Of a stretch of DNA of 64,000 nucleotides, positions 1 to 8,579 are shown in pieces. The translations under genes were made by a program, and so were the position numbers. Source of the DNA: Holzapfeliella floricola DSM 23037 = JCM 16512. GTDB lineage: Bacteria; Bacillota; Bacilli; Lactobacillales; Lactobacillaceae. The stretch is taken from contig NZ_AYZL01000008.1 in NCBI RefSeq assembly GCF_001436605.1, forward strand, positions 1 through 64,000, read 5' to 3'. The notes beneath the pieces are model-generated. The model was not told the DNA's origin. It was given only the letters and a program-made list of their open reading frames with translations, and made no database searches. Each line of letters opens with the position of its first letter. Position 1 is the first letter of the stretch.

Positions 1-28
1 TCAAGCAGTTAACATCCAAAAATAATTA

Positions 29-57
29 AAAAAGAGCCCTTAGGGCTCTTTTTTTTA
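29..57 (+). terminator. Intrinsic terminator of an upstream gene
   Basis: GC-rich inverted repeat AAAGAGCCC/GGGCTCTTT with a three-base loop, followed by a run of T. It probably ends a plus-strand gene lying left of the window. In-frame stops at 10-12 or 23-25 could be the end of that gene, but too little is present to name it. Confidence 0.7.
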
Positions 58-101
58 TGCTTTGAATTTTTATAATATGCTCGTTTTAAAATAAAAATAT
101 A

Positions 102-144
102 AAAAGCCCTATAATTACTATCTTTCAGTAATCATAGGGCTTTA
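102..144 (-). terminator. Terminator of the APC permease operon
   Basis: Long inverted repeat with arms at about 103-120 and 127-143 and a six-base loop. Read on the minus strand it is followed by a T-rich tract, 10 bases past the permease stop codon, so it should end the peptidase-permease transcript. Confidence 0.75.
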
Positions 145-154
145 AAAAGTTATT

Positions 155-1534
155 CTAGTTAGTATTTGAATGGCGATTGAAAAAGTATAAAGTAATTGGC
201 AAAATTACATAGCCAATAATCATAGCAAATATAGCATAGAGGTTGAGATGTGAACCTGTTGCATCAGCAATTGAAAACTGTCCAATCCAATCAAACTTAA
301 TTAATAGAAAAACAGTTAAAAATAGTGAGATAATAGGAACAAAGACATCAGTCAGTATATTTTTTTTGGCAGTTGAGATTGTCTTTTCAGAATTTTTACC
401 ATAAAAGAACATGATAACTGATAATGGAACAACAATGAATTGTACAAAACGAGAAATTGTACTGATAATAATAATATTTGTCATATTGTATTGAAAAGCC
501 ATGGGGATAACAATTGCAATTACGATTGTGACAATAAATGAGGTTAATGGAATATCTTGCTTGTTACGTTTGGCAAAGATAGCAGGAATTTGTTTTTCTT
601 TAGCGATAGCTTCAAGCACGCGAGGTGTGTGGAAAGATGAGGCTACGTTAATGCCAAACATTGAAATCAGTGCACCATAAAGCACAATATTTTTCACAAT
701 ACCATTGTCAAAGATATCGACTAAAGCAACAACTTGATTACTGAAAACTAAGGCATGTGGATTAATCATCATCGAGATAGAGACAATTCCGATATAAATA
801 AGTGCAATAATTAACATTCCTAAAGGCAAAGCCTTAGGTAAGTTTTTTTCAGGTTTTTGCATATCGTTTGATCCACTAGCTATACTTTCAAATCCATTTA
901 AAGCATAGAAAGCAGTAATTGTGGCCATCACAAAAGTAGATGTATTAAACGATGAAATCAACGGCTGACCGTTTACATTTTGGAAGTTGTTCACATCCAA
1001 GAAGTGATTAGCACCGGTACTAATTAATATGTAAATTCCAAAAATAATGATGGTAAGTAAAGCGAGTAGTTTACCAATTGTTGATAAATTGTTGATGAGT
1101 GCAAATACTTTGGGGCCAAGCAAGTTAATTACAAGCAATAACAACATTAAAATAATAAAACCAAGTGTTAATAACCCGAAATTGCTACTATCTAATTTCA
1201 TAATAGCAAGAACAGTCTTAACCACGCTTGTTGCCATTACTCCCCAAGCAATACTTGCTGCAATAAAACGCGTAATCCCAACATAAAATCCAACATTACG
1301 TCCAAAAGCTGTCCGCGAATAAGCGTAAGCTGCGCCACCTTTTGAAACATATTTTGCAGCAGAAGAAAATGATAGAGCTAGTAGTGAAGCAAAAATTGCG
1401 GCTGCAACATACACAATTGGGGTGTAAGTTCCAGCCATCTTGACGACGGAACCTGGTGAAATAAAAATTCCTGATCCAATGATTGAGTTGATTGTTAGTA
1501 GCACAATCGACCAAAAACCTAACTTCTTATTCAT
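155..1534 (-). CDS. APC-family amino acid permease
   Basis: A 459-residue polytopic protein with about 12 hydrophobic segments. The first membrane segment carries GSGIFISPG (residues 20-28), the substrate-binding glycine-rich motif of the amino acid-polyamine-organocation family. It should import or exchange an amino acid or amine across the cytoplasmic membrane; the substrate cannot be read from sequence. The start has an AGAGGAG-type ribosome binding site overlapping the end of the upstream peptidase gene, which lies 12 bases away on the same strand. The two genes are therefore one transcript, suggesting uptake of a gamma-glutamyl compound or amine processed by the neighbour. That link is inference. 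Confidence 0.85.
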   Translation of the reverse strand: MNKKLGFWSIVLLTINSIIGSGIFISPGSVVKMAGTYTPIVYVAAAIFASLLALSFSSAAKYVSKGGAAYAYSRTAFGRNVGFYVGITRFIAASIAWGVMATSVVKTVLAIMKLDSSNFGLLTLGFIILMLLLLVINLLGPKVFALINNLSTIGKLLALLTIIIFGIYILISTGANHFLDVNNFQNVNGQPLISSFNTSTFVMATITAFYALNGFESIASGSNDMQKPEKNLPKALPLGMLIIALIYIGIVSISMMINPHALVFSNQVVALVDIFDNGIVKNIVLYGALISMFGINVASSFHTPRVLEAIAKEKQIPAIFAKRNKQDIPLTSFIVTIVIAIVIPMAFQYNMTNIIIISTISRFVQFIVVPLSVIMFFYGKNSEKTISTAKKNILTDVFVPIISLFLTVFLLIKFDWIGQFSIADATGSHLNLYAIFAMIIGYVILPITLYFFNRHSNTN

Positions 1535-1546
1535 GATATACTCCTC

Positions 1547-2272
1547 TTATTTTGTGTGATTGATTAGCGATTTAAATAAATTATTCATTAATTGATATTT
1601 TCGATGTAGCATTTCCGGATGCCATTGAACTGCTAATAAGAAAGAATGAGTAGGACTTTCAAAAGCTTCGATAACGCCGTCAGGTGCTTTAGCAGATTTA
1701 ACAAATGTGTCAGCTAGTTGATTAATGACTTGATGATGAAATGAATTAACTAGGGTCTCATTTGTTTTCAAAATATCAAAAAGCTTTGAACCTTGTTTGA
1801 TTTCAACAGTATGAGATGGCATGTTAGGGTGTTTTTGTTGATCATGTTTAAGACTTTCTTCTAGGCGGTAAGAAAGATCTTGATGTAAAGAGCCACCATG
1901 AAAAACATTCATGATTTGAGCGCCCCGACAAATTCCAAGTACTGGAATTTGCTTTTCTTCCGCAAATTTAAGTAGTGTGAAGTCAAATTCATCACGCTCA
2001 GGGCTAATATCTCCTAATTTTGCTTTTGGTTCTTCGTTATAAAAGCGTGGCGAAACATCATGACCGCCTGATAAAATTAAAGCATCGACAGCTTCAATTT
2101 GTTTTTTAATAACAGATGAATCAGTGGTTAACGGAATAATAAATGGAATGCCGCCATTGTCACTTATTGAAGTAACGTAGTCTTCATTGACATAACTACG
2201 TCTGTAACCTGGAAAAGGTGCTCCTTCGTCTGTGATAAAACTTCCTGAAATACCAATAATTGGGTGTGACAT
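1547..2272 (-). CDS. Peptidase C26, gamma-glutamyl-GABA hydrolase-like
   Basis: A 241-residue class I glutamine amidotransferase-like hydrolase. The nucleophile elbow GICRGAQ places the catalytic Cys at 115, and the His-Glu pair is in QWHPE near residue 216-220; LILSGGHD (65-72) is the usual oxyanion-side motif. PuuD-type members hydrolyse gamma-glutamyl-GABA and similar gamma-glutamyl amides in the cytoplasm. Length is normal for the family. The ATG has an AGGAGG site 7 bases upstream. It is the first gene of a two-gene minus-strand operon with the permease. The exact substrate is unknown; folate or other gamma-glutamyl substrates are possible. Confidence 0.85.
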   Translation of the reverse strand: MSHPIIGISGSFITDEGAPFPGYRRSYVNEDYVTSISDNGGIPFIIPLTTDSSVIKKQIEAVDALILSGGHDVSPRFYNEEPKAKLGDISPERDEFDFTLLKFAEEKQIPVLGICRGAQIMNVFHGGSLHQDLSYRLEESLKHDQQKHPNMPSHTVEIKQGSKLFDILKTNETLVNSFHHQVINQLADTFVKSAKAPDGVIEAFESPTHSFLLAVQWHPEMLHRKYQLMNNLFKSLINHTK

Positions 2273-2465
2273 AAAAATCCTCCTAATAGTAAAACTTAAT
2301 TAATCATCTCAATAATAAGTGTTATACTTACTTTTTGCTAGTCAAATTTATTAAAATAGTCAAATTCATGCTTAATAGAATTGCGTTAAAGCTAATTATT
2401 AGTTAAAGTAGTATAGTAAAATATTAAGTTAGAACTTAGTGTTGGCTTTTTTGGGGGAGATATTG

Positions 2466-3152
2466 ATGAATAAAAAAAGGGGAATAGCACTGATTTTGGT
2501 TAGTGTTGTATTGTTGGCTGTTGTTTATTTTGTGATGCCATCAACATTTTCAGCTAACGAAAACAGTCAAAATAAATCAAGTGAGATTATTCAAGGTAGT
2601 TATGCAGCTAGCAAGACACAAATGTCTTGGATGGTTTCTTATTATTACTATCCTAAAAATTTTCAAGAGTTAATTCAAAGTGGCCATTTAGTTTATAGTG
2701 GAGAGGTTGTGGGTGTTCAGCCAGCACCTTATGATAATTATCCGATGACGCTTGCAAAAGTCAAAGTTGATAAAATCATTCGTGGTGATAGTAATTTGAA
2801 AGGTCAAATTATCAATGTTTTATTTGCGGGCGGAGATATTAAGGAAAATGATTTCAAAAGTACTATGACAGATTCTCCTATCGCACCTTCTAACAAAACC
2901 ATCACGGTTGAATATAGTGGGACGAAGCTACCAGAAAACGGTGATAAAATTGCAGGTATCATGAATAAAGCGTCAACTGGAACAAATGGTATTAAAGATG
3001 ATTTCTGGATGTTTGTAGCACCAGGAAGCGTATTCTTTAAAGATGATGACAACTTGTATAAACGCCCCAAAGGTTTCAAGAGCCCAGATAATAATGATCA
3101 AACTATTAATAAATCCCTAACCCAACTAATTGAAGAAAAAAAGACTAGCTAG
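2466..3152 (+). CDS. Unknown exported protein with N-terminal anchor
   Basis: A 228-residue protein I do not recognise. MNKKRG is followed by a hydrophobic stretch (about residues 6-24) ending near SAN, so it is either secreted or membrane-anchored; no lipobox cysteine is present. The remainder is hydrophilic with a run of tyrosines (SYYYYP). I chose the ATG at 2466, preceded by GGGGGAG at good spacing, over an in-frame GTG 27 bases upstream that lacks a site. The gene stands alone between a divergent operon and its own terminator, which overlaps the stop codon. Confidence 0.7.
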   Translation: MNKKRGIALILVSVVLLAVVYFVMPSTFSANENSQNKSSEIIQGSYAASKTQMSWMVSYYYYPKNFQELIQSGHLVYSGEVVGVQPAPYDNYPMTLAKVKVDKIIRGDSNLKGQIINVLFAGGDIKENDFKSTMTDSPIAPSNKTITVEYSGTKLPENGDKIAGIMNKASTGTNGIKDDFWMFVAPGSVFFKDDDNLYKRPKGFKSPDNNDQTINKSLTQLIEEKKTS

Positions 3153-3171
3153 AAATAGCTAGTCTTTTTTT
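3137..3171 (+). terminator. Intrinsic terminator
   Basis: Inverted repeat AAAAGACTAGCT/AGCTAGTCTTTT with a six-base loop and a T tract. The left arm runs into the stop codon of the unknown exported protein. Confidence 0.85.
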
Positions 3172-3237
3172 AGTACGACAACACCAAAAAATGATAAAAA
3201 GTATGGTACGATAAAGAAAATAAGGAGGATTTTAAGT

Positions 3238-3642
3238 ATGAAAACATATCGTTCAACAGCATGGGTGCTGTTGTTTAATGCTGTTGTTAATATTTTGTTA
3301 GTTTTGCCAATGGTGTCAAACACTATTTCATTGAAAGGATTAACAGATGTTATTATTGCTTTGACGTCAGCTTTTGTTTTATACCAAAGCTACAAACATT
3401 ATAAATTACGTACAATCAATGTGAGTTCGGTGTTGTTGATTATAAGTGCAATTATTAGTTGGGGTAATATTTTTATCGTTACACCTAGAATACCGTCTGA
3501 AGCCAACGCGTTGAGCTTATTACAATCACAAGATGCTAATTTGGTATTGGTGTTAGGAGCTATTGTTGGTGTTTTAAGAATAGTAGCGGTTGTGTTTGCG
3601 TTTATTGAATATCACAAAGTGATGAAACTAGAAAGAGAATAG
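3238..3642 (+). CDS. Unknown four-helix membrane protein
   Basis: A 134-residue, strongly hydrophobic protein with about four membrane-spanning segments and a basic C-terminal tail (KVMKLERE). I do not recognise a family. The ATG follows AAGGAGG with normal spacing. Ten bases after its stop starts a second small membrane protein gene, so the two probably form one operon ending at the perfect palindromic terminator at 4106-4138. Function unknown. Confidence 0.75.
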   Translation: MKTYRSTAWVLLFNAVVNILLVLPMVSNTISLKGLTDVIIALTSAFVLYQSYKHYKLRTINVSSVLLIISAIISWGNIFIVTPRIPSEANALSLLQSQDANLVLVLGAIVGVLRIVAVVFAFIEYHKVMKLERE

Positions 3643-3652
3643 GTAATCGTCT

Positions 3653-4099
3653 ATGAGTGACAAAAGTAACTTGCCTAATTTTATCTTAACCAATGCTATT
3701 TTAGGTTTAGTTTTCTTATTATTACCGGGATGGTTACTGATTGTTGCAGCAGTTATAATTTTGATTATCAGTTTTGTATTACTTGATTCTGAATCAAATA
3801 ATCCAAAAGTTAAAAACTTGAGTTCGATTTTGATGATAATGGGTATTGTTATTGTGGCGGGTGCAACATTATATATTATGATGAATGTGAATCAAGTCGC
3901 ATCGTCATCGTTTACAGTATATGATTCACAGAATCCGTTTGAGACGAGTCCATTTGTACAACAAGTATCGGCAATTAAAAATATTCAAACAGCTAATTCA
4001 ATTGATTTAATTGGTAGATTGATAACAATTGTCGCATCGGGGCTATACTTTTTTAATTACTACAGTCTCAAGACTGCAGTAAAATCAAATAATTTATAA
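3653..4099 (+). CDS. Unknown membrane protein, operon partner
   Basis: A 148-residue protein with hydrophobic segments around residues 10-45, 55-76 and 115-138 and an extracellular-looking polar loop between. It starts 10 bases after the preceding membrane protein gene with only a weak ribosome binding site (AATAGGT), so translational coupling is likely. No recognisable domain. The two proteins may form a complex; this is inferred only from their arrangement. Confidence 0.72.
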   Translation: MSDKSNLPNFILTNAILGLVFLLLPGWLLIVAAVIILIISFVLLDSESNNPKVKNLSSILMIMGIVIVAGATLYIMMNVNQVASSSFTVYDSQNPFETSPFVQQVSAIKNIQTANSIDLIGRLITIVASGLYFFNYYSLKTAVKSNNL

Positions 4100-4105
4100 A
4101 TTTTA

Positions 4106-4138
4106 AAAAAGAAGATGACCACGTGGTCATCTTCTTTT
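4106..4138. terminator. Bidirectional terminator, perfect palindrome
   Basis: AAAAGAAGATGACCAC and its exact complement form a loop-less palindrome with A and T tracts on both sides. It serves the plus-strand membrane-protein pair and the convergent minus-strand peroxidase, whose stop codon lies inside the T tract. Confidence 0.85.
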
Positions 4139-4604
4139 ATTCTAAAGCTTTCACGATTTCAGTTTCCATTTTTTTAGGAGAAGTCATCGGTGCATAACGG
4201 TGAATAAGTTGACCGTCTTTCCCAATTAAAAACTTAGTAAAGTTCCACTTGATGGCACCTTTTCCAGATTGCTCTTTCAAGTAGTTGATTAATGGATCAG
4301 CATCATCACCATTTAATTTTACTTTTTGGGTCATTGGAAAAGTTACGCCATAGTGGCGTTGACAGTAGTCAGATGTCTCTTGATCATTTTCTAGTTCTTG
4401 ATGAAATTGATTAGAAGGCAACCCAATCACTGCAAATCCTGTATCTTTGTAGCTTTGATACAATTGTTCAATCGTCTCAAGTTGCGGTGCAAGCCCACAT
4501 TTGCTAGCTGTATTGACAATTAATAGTACTTTTTCTTTGTAATCTGATAAATTGATAGGTTGACCATTCATTTCTGTTAAAGAAAAATCATAAATCGTAG
4601 CCAT
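4137..4604 (-). CDS. Glutathione/thioredoxin peroxidase family (BsaA-like)
   Basis: A 155-residue thioredoxin-fold peroxidase. NTASKCG carries the peroxidatic Cys36; PSNQF supplies the tetrad Gln (about 66), and WNFTKFLI near residue 124 supplies the Trp-Asn pair. Bacterial members reduce hydroperoxides in the cytoplasm, usually with thioredoxin as donor. The block following NQF reads HQELE rather than the common GGQEP, and the segment after the nucleophile is GLAPQ, so it is a somewhat divergent member. It is monocistronic, with an AAAGGATG site upstream of the ATG and the shared palindromic terminator downstream. Confidence 0.9.
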   Translation of the reverse strand: MATIYDFSLTEMNGQPINLSDYKEKVLLIVNTASKCGLAPQLETIEQLYQSYKDTGFAVIGLPSNQFHQELENDQETSDYCQRHYGVTFPMTQKVKLNGDDADPLINYLKEQSGKGAIKWNFTKFLIGKDGQLIHRYAPMTSPKKMETEIVKALE

Positions 4605-4754
4605 GTTAAAAACATCCTTTCTGATTCTAAGTGGCTCCTATTGTAATCCTGACGGTCTTTTTTGTATAGTCAAAAATTTCAAAAAAAACTTACGAGCAAA
4701 ATTTTATTATGCTATTGTAATCTTTAGTGAGTTTAAAATAGAGGAGAGAGTTTA

Positions 4755-5216
4755 ATGCCAAGAAATCATAAAGAAGAATTAATTTTTGGAACAATCATGT
4801 GCGGTTTAATGGTTCTAGGAATGAGTGCCTATAATTTAACTATTCATAATGCATTTGCAATTGATAGAGTATTAATTGGATTTATTCCCGGATTCATTGT
4901 TGCATTTATTTTAGATAATTTTATAGTTGGAATTTTAGCTAAAAAAATTACATTTAAATTACCACTTAACTTAGGTAAAAAATGGCAAGTGATTATCACT
5001 TTATCATTTTTCATGGTCCTAGGAATGGTAACTTTAATGTCTGTTTACGGTCTAGTTGCGCAAGGACAACTTCATGGTGATATCTTACCTAAGTACTTGA
5101 GAGCATGGGGCTTTAATTTTATTATGGCATTACCATTACAACTAATTATTGTAGGCCCAATTTCACGTTACTTTTTACAAAAAATTCAAAACAACTCGGA
5201 TGCAAAAAAAGCTTAG
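4755..5216 (+). CDS. DUF2798-type membrane protein
   Basis: A 153-residue membrane protein with about four membrane segments arranged as two similar halves. The second half contains ALPLQLIIVGPISR, characteristic of the DUF2798 family. The function of that family is not established. The ATG follows AGAGGAGAGAG. It is a single gene; its terminator hairpin overlaps the stop codon and also serves the convergent small membrane protein. Confidence 0.8.
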   Translation: MPRNHKEELIFGTIMCGLMVLGMSAYNLTIHNAFAIDRVLIGFIPGFIVAFILDNFIVGILAKKITFKLPLNLGKKWQVIITLSFFMVLGMVTLMSVYGLVAQGQLHGDILPKYLRAWGFNFIMALPLQLIIVGPISRYFLQKIQNNSDAKKA

Positions 5217-5236
5217 ATAATTTTATCTAAGCTTTT
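5205..5236. terminator. Bidirectional terminator
   Basis: AAAAAAGCTTAGATAA and its complement around a TTTT loop, with T tracts in both directions. It overlaps the 3' ends of both convergent genes. Confidence 0.85.
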
Positions 5237-5441
5237 TTGCTACAAATGAAATCAAATAAAGTGAAATAACTATGAAGATTGTTAATGAAATTGTTTTTAG
5301 TGTGAAATGTTGTGGGATGGTTATTAAACGACAACCGACAACAAACACTATCCCAATGGGAATGATGTGCTGAAATAATCGATGATCAATTCTTCCAGTT
5401 ATAAATTGTAGAATCACGAGTAATGCAAAAATGAAAAACAT
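5223..5441 (-). CDS. Small two-helix membrane protein after pepF
   Basis: A 72-residue protein with two hydrophobic helices (about residues 1-15 and 50-68) and a short polar middle. The ATG lies two bases after the pepF stop codon, and its ribosome binding site (GAGGAAGG) is inside the last pepF codons, so translation should be coupled to pepF. No family recognised. It is plausible as a real gene because the terminator is placed just after it, not after pepF. Confidence 0.6.
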   Translation of the reverse strand: MFFIFALLVILQFITGRIDHRLFQHIIPIGIVFVVGCRLITIPQHFTLKTISLTIFIVISLYLISFVAKKLR

Positions 5442-5443
5442 TT

Positions 5444-7258
5444 TTAGAAGCCTTCCTCGATTAATTGTTCGAGTTCATTTAAACGCTCTTCAAAGATAGC
5501 AAACGCTTTTTTCAAGTAGTCTGGTTTGGTCATATCCACACCAGCTTTTTTCATCGTTTCAATTGGGTAATCTGAACTACCGGATTTCAGGTAATTTAGG
5601 TAATTTTCAATGGCTTGTGAGTCCTGCTTCATAATGCCTTCTGAAAGTGTTGAAGCCGCTGCAAATCCAGTTGCGTATTGGTAAACGTAGTAGTTCATGT
5701 AGAAGTGCGGAATACGAGCCCATTCTAGTGCAATATCTGGGTCGCAAGCGACATCAGGACCATAGTAATGTGCGTTTAGTTCACCATAATAATCACTCAG
5801 TAGGTCTGATGTTAGGGCTTGGCCAGCTTGATCTTGTTGATGAATAAAATGCTCGAATTCTGCAAATTGTGTTTGGCGGAAAACAGTTCCTTTAAAACCA
5901 TCTAAGTAATGGTTGAGTAAAAAGGCGCGTGTCTTTTTATCAGTTACTTGGTTAAGTAAGTATTCTGTTAACAAGTTTTCATTAGTTGTTGAAGCAATTT
6001 CGGCAATAAAGATAGGATAGTCGCCATAAACGTAAGGTTGGGTGTGGCGCGTATACCAACTGTGCATTGAGTGTCCTGTTTCGTGAACTAAAGTGTATAA
6101 GTTATCTAAATTATCTTGCCAGTTTAATAATTGGTAAGGAGGTGTATCATAAGCACCACCTGAGTATGCACCTGAACGTTTACCTTTGTTTTCGACAACG
6201 TCGATATAACGGTTGTTGAAAATCTCATCAACGTGTTCAAGATAATCGTCACCTAAAACGCTCAGCGCTTTTTTAGCTTCGACTTTTGCACTGTCATAAT
6301 CGTAAGATAATTGAGGTTCACCAATTAGTGAAACGTACATATCATACATATGAAGTTCATCCACATCTAGTAAGTCTTTACGAAGTTTGACGTAACGATG
6401 TAGTAAAGGAAGATGGTTATTAACTTCTTCAACTAAGGTATCGTAAACTTGTGTTGGGATATGAGTATGTGATAAAGCTGCTTCACGTGCATCTTTGTAG
6501 TGATGAGTTTGAGCTAAATAATTATGGCGTTTAACTTCACCAGAAAGTGTTTGAGCTAGTGTGTTTTGAAACTGACCATAGGCTTGGTAAAGACCTTCAA
6601 ATGCGCCTTGACGAATATCTTGATCAACAGATTCAAGTAAACGGCTGTAAAGGCCATTGGATAATTGAACCATATAACCCTCTTCATCTTCTACAAAGGG
6701 ATATTCCATATCAGAGTTAGTTAAAACGTTGAACGTGCTGGCTGAGGCACCAAAAGCATCACCTGCAGCTGCAATGAGTTGTTCTTGCTTAGCATCTAAT
6801 GTGTGTTCTTTTTCATTACGTGCTTCTTCTAAGAAATGAGTATAGTGCTTAAGCTTTTCATTATCTTTGTAGAACTGTCCTAATTCTTCATCAGATAGTT
6901 GAATTAAAGTCGGCACTAGAAAAGCAGTTGCTGCACTAACTTTAGCGGCTAAAGAGCCTGCCTTAGCATCAAAAGCTAAGTATTTTGCGTTATTAGTATC
7001 CACATCGCTATTCATGCTAGCGTAAACATAGATTTTTTCGAGTTTTCGCCAAGTTGATAAAATTTCGGTGATACCGTTTAATAAATTATCAGCTGAACTA
7101 ATTAAAGTATCTTCTAAAGCCTCGATTTTTGGGATTTCATTTTCAACCTCGTTGAAAGCTTTTTCAAAATCATTATCTGTTTTAAAAACAAGCGATAAGT
7201 CCCATGTCAGTTCTTTAGGGACATCTTGTCGTTTTGGTAAATGTGATGCGTCACTCAT
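5444..7258 (-). CDS. pepF: Oligoendopeptidase F
   Basis: A 604-residue M3-family zinc metallopeptidase that cleaves medium-length oligopeptides in the cytoplasm, part of lactic acid bacterial peptide use. The zinc site HETGH is within LVHETGHSMHS, and the downstream glutamate ligand lies in FIAEIASTTNE. Length matches PepF (about 600). An in-frame start 48 bases upstream lacks a ribosome binding site, whereas the ATG at 7258 is preceded by AGGAGG at seven bases, so I use the latter. It is followed immediately by a coupled small membrane protein gene. Confidence 0.93.
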   Translation of the reverse strand: MSDASHLPKRQDVPKELTWDLSLVFKTDNDFEKAFNEVENEIPKIEALEDTLISSADNLLNGITEILSTWRKLEKIYVYASMNSDVDTNNAKYLAFDAKAGSLAAKVSAATAFLVPTLIQLSDEELGQFYKDNEKLKHYTHFLEEARNEKEHTLDAKQEQLIAAAGDAFGASASTFNVLTNSDMEYPFVEDEEGYMVQLSNGLYSRLLESVDQDIRQGAFEGLYQAYGQFQNTLAQTLSGEVKRHNYLAQTHHYKDAREAALSHTHIPTQVYDTLVEEVNNHLPLLHRYVKLRKDLLDVDELHMYDMYVSLIGEPQLSYDYDSAKVEAKKALSVLGDDYLEHVDEIFNNRYIDVVENKGKRSGAYSGGAYDTPPYQLLNWQDNLDNLYTLVHETGHSMHSWYTRHTQPYVYGDYPIFIAEIASTTNENLLTEYLLNQVTDKKTRAFLLNHYLDGFKGTVFRQTQFAEFEHFIHQQDQAGQALTSDLLSDYYGELNAHYYGPDVACDPDIALEWARIPHFYMNYYVYQYATGFAAASTLSEGIMKQDSQAIENYLNYLKSGSSDYPIETMKKAGVDMTKPDYLKKAFAIFEERLNELEQLIEEGF

Positions 7259-7410
7259 AGTAAGTCCTCCTGTCGTATTATTAAGAATAGGGTACCACAT
7301 ATTCATTTAAATTTAATCAAAAAACTAAAAGATTGATAAATATCAGTGAAATCAATGCATTTAGCGTTAATTTTAGATAGAATAAATAAGAGAAATAGGG
7401 AGGTTATCTA

Positions 7411-8529
7411 ATGAGAGATGATTATCAACGTAATGAGAGCTTAAAACGCACAAGGAAAACAAGAAAGAAAACAAAAATCACTCATATTCTAGCGTTAGTG
7501 CTAGTTTTAATAATTGTTATTTCAGGTGCTAGTTTTGCTAAAGTTTATTTACATGCAAAAAGCGCTATCAACCAAACCTATCATCCTGTTGATAACAAAC
7601 AAACAACAGCTATTGAAGACCAAAAGCCAATTTCAATTTTACTTTTAGGGACTGATACAGGTGCTTTTGACCGTGGGGATGACCGCGGGAATTCAGATAC
7701 TTTGATTTTGGCAACTTTGAATCCTAAAACGAATAAGACAACTTTAACTTCGGTACCTAGAGATATGTTGACAGAAATACAAGATGATAGCACGGGGATG
7801 CAAAAGGTTAACTCCGCTTACAATATTGGAGGATCAAGTCTGTCAATGAAAACCATTTCTTCATTAGTTAATGTCCCTATCGATTACTATGTTACGGTTA
7901 ATATGGGAGCTTTAGAAAATATTGTAGATGCCATTGGTGGTGTTGAAGTTGATGTTCCATTTGCCTTTTATTATGGTTGGACACAGTTTGAAAAGGGTCC
8001 TCGAACATTGACGGGTCATGGTGCTTTAGACTATACAAGGATGCGTTATGATGATCCTGAAGGTGACTATGGTCGCCAAAAACGTCAACGTCAAGTTATT
8101 GAAGCCATTGCTAAGAAGGCATTATCATTAGATTCAGTTGCCAATTTCGAAGCTATCTTTAATGTTATCAAGTCTAATATGCAAACTAATTTAAGCTTCG
8201 ATAATATGGTAGGATTGTTCAATAATTATCGTCATGCTGCTCAATCGATTAGTTCTGATTACATACACGGTAAAGATGCTTGGCTTGCAGGAGGCTCATA
8301 TCAATTAGCGTCAACAGATGAACTCCAACGCATTTCAAATGCATTGCGTCAAAACTTAGAGCTTTCACAAGAAACGGTCGACAATACAGAGACCAAACAA
8401 AATCAATTAAATAAGCAGGTTGATTGGAAAGATTTAGATGCTGAATATAATTACACGATTTATTCAGATCAAAAGTTAAAAAATTTACCAAAAGCCAGTC
8501 AACAATCTCATTCATCTAGTGAAGAATGA
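7411..8529 (+). CDS. LytR-CpsA-Psr (LCP) wall-polymer ligase
   Basis: A 372-residue membrane-anchored protein. A basic cytoplasmic tail (residues 1-23) and one membrane helix (about 24-46) precede the extracellular LCP domain with GTDTGAFDRG (about 79) and SVPRDM (about 114), which bind the pyrophosphate and lipid tail. LCP enzymes transfer teichoic acid or capsule chains from undecaprenyl-PP to peptidoglycan. The C-terminal 60 residues are polar and low-complexity (QQSHSSSEE). AGGGAGG lies ahead of the ATG. It is monocistronic, with a terminator shared with the convergent 3D-domain gene. Confidence 0.9.
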   Translation: MRDDYQRNESLKRTRKTRKKTKITHILALVLVLIIVISGASFAKVYLHAKSAINQTYHPVDNKQTTAIEDQKPISILLLGTDTGAFDRGDDRGNSDTLILATLNPKTNKTTLTSVPRDMLTEIQDDSTGMQKVNSAYNIGGSSLSMKTISSLVNVPIDYYVTVNMGALENIVDAIGGVEVDVPFAFYYGWTQFEKGPRTLTGHGALDYTRMRYDDPEGDYGRQKRQRQVIEAIAKKALSLDSVANFEAIFNVIKSNMQTNLSFDNMVGLFNNYRHAAQSISSDYIHGKDAWLAGGSYQLASTDELQRISNALRQNLELSQETVDNTETKQNQLNKQVDWKDLDAEYNYTIYSDQKLKNLPKASQQSHSSSEE

Positions 8530-8546
8530 TTTTTATTAAGTAAAAT

Positions 8547-8577
8547 AAAAAAGACTGGAACTTTCCAGTCTTTTTTG
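8547..8577. terminator. Bidirectional terminator
   Basis: AAAAAAGACTGGAA and its complement around a two-base loop, with T tracts on both strands, between the convergent LCP and 3D-domain genes. Confidence 0.85.
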
Positions 8578-8579
8578 AA

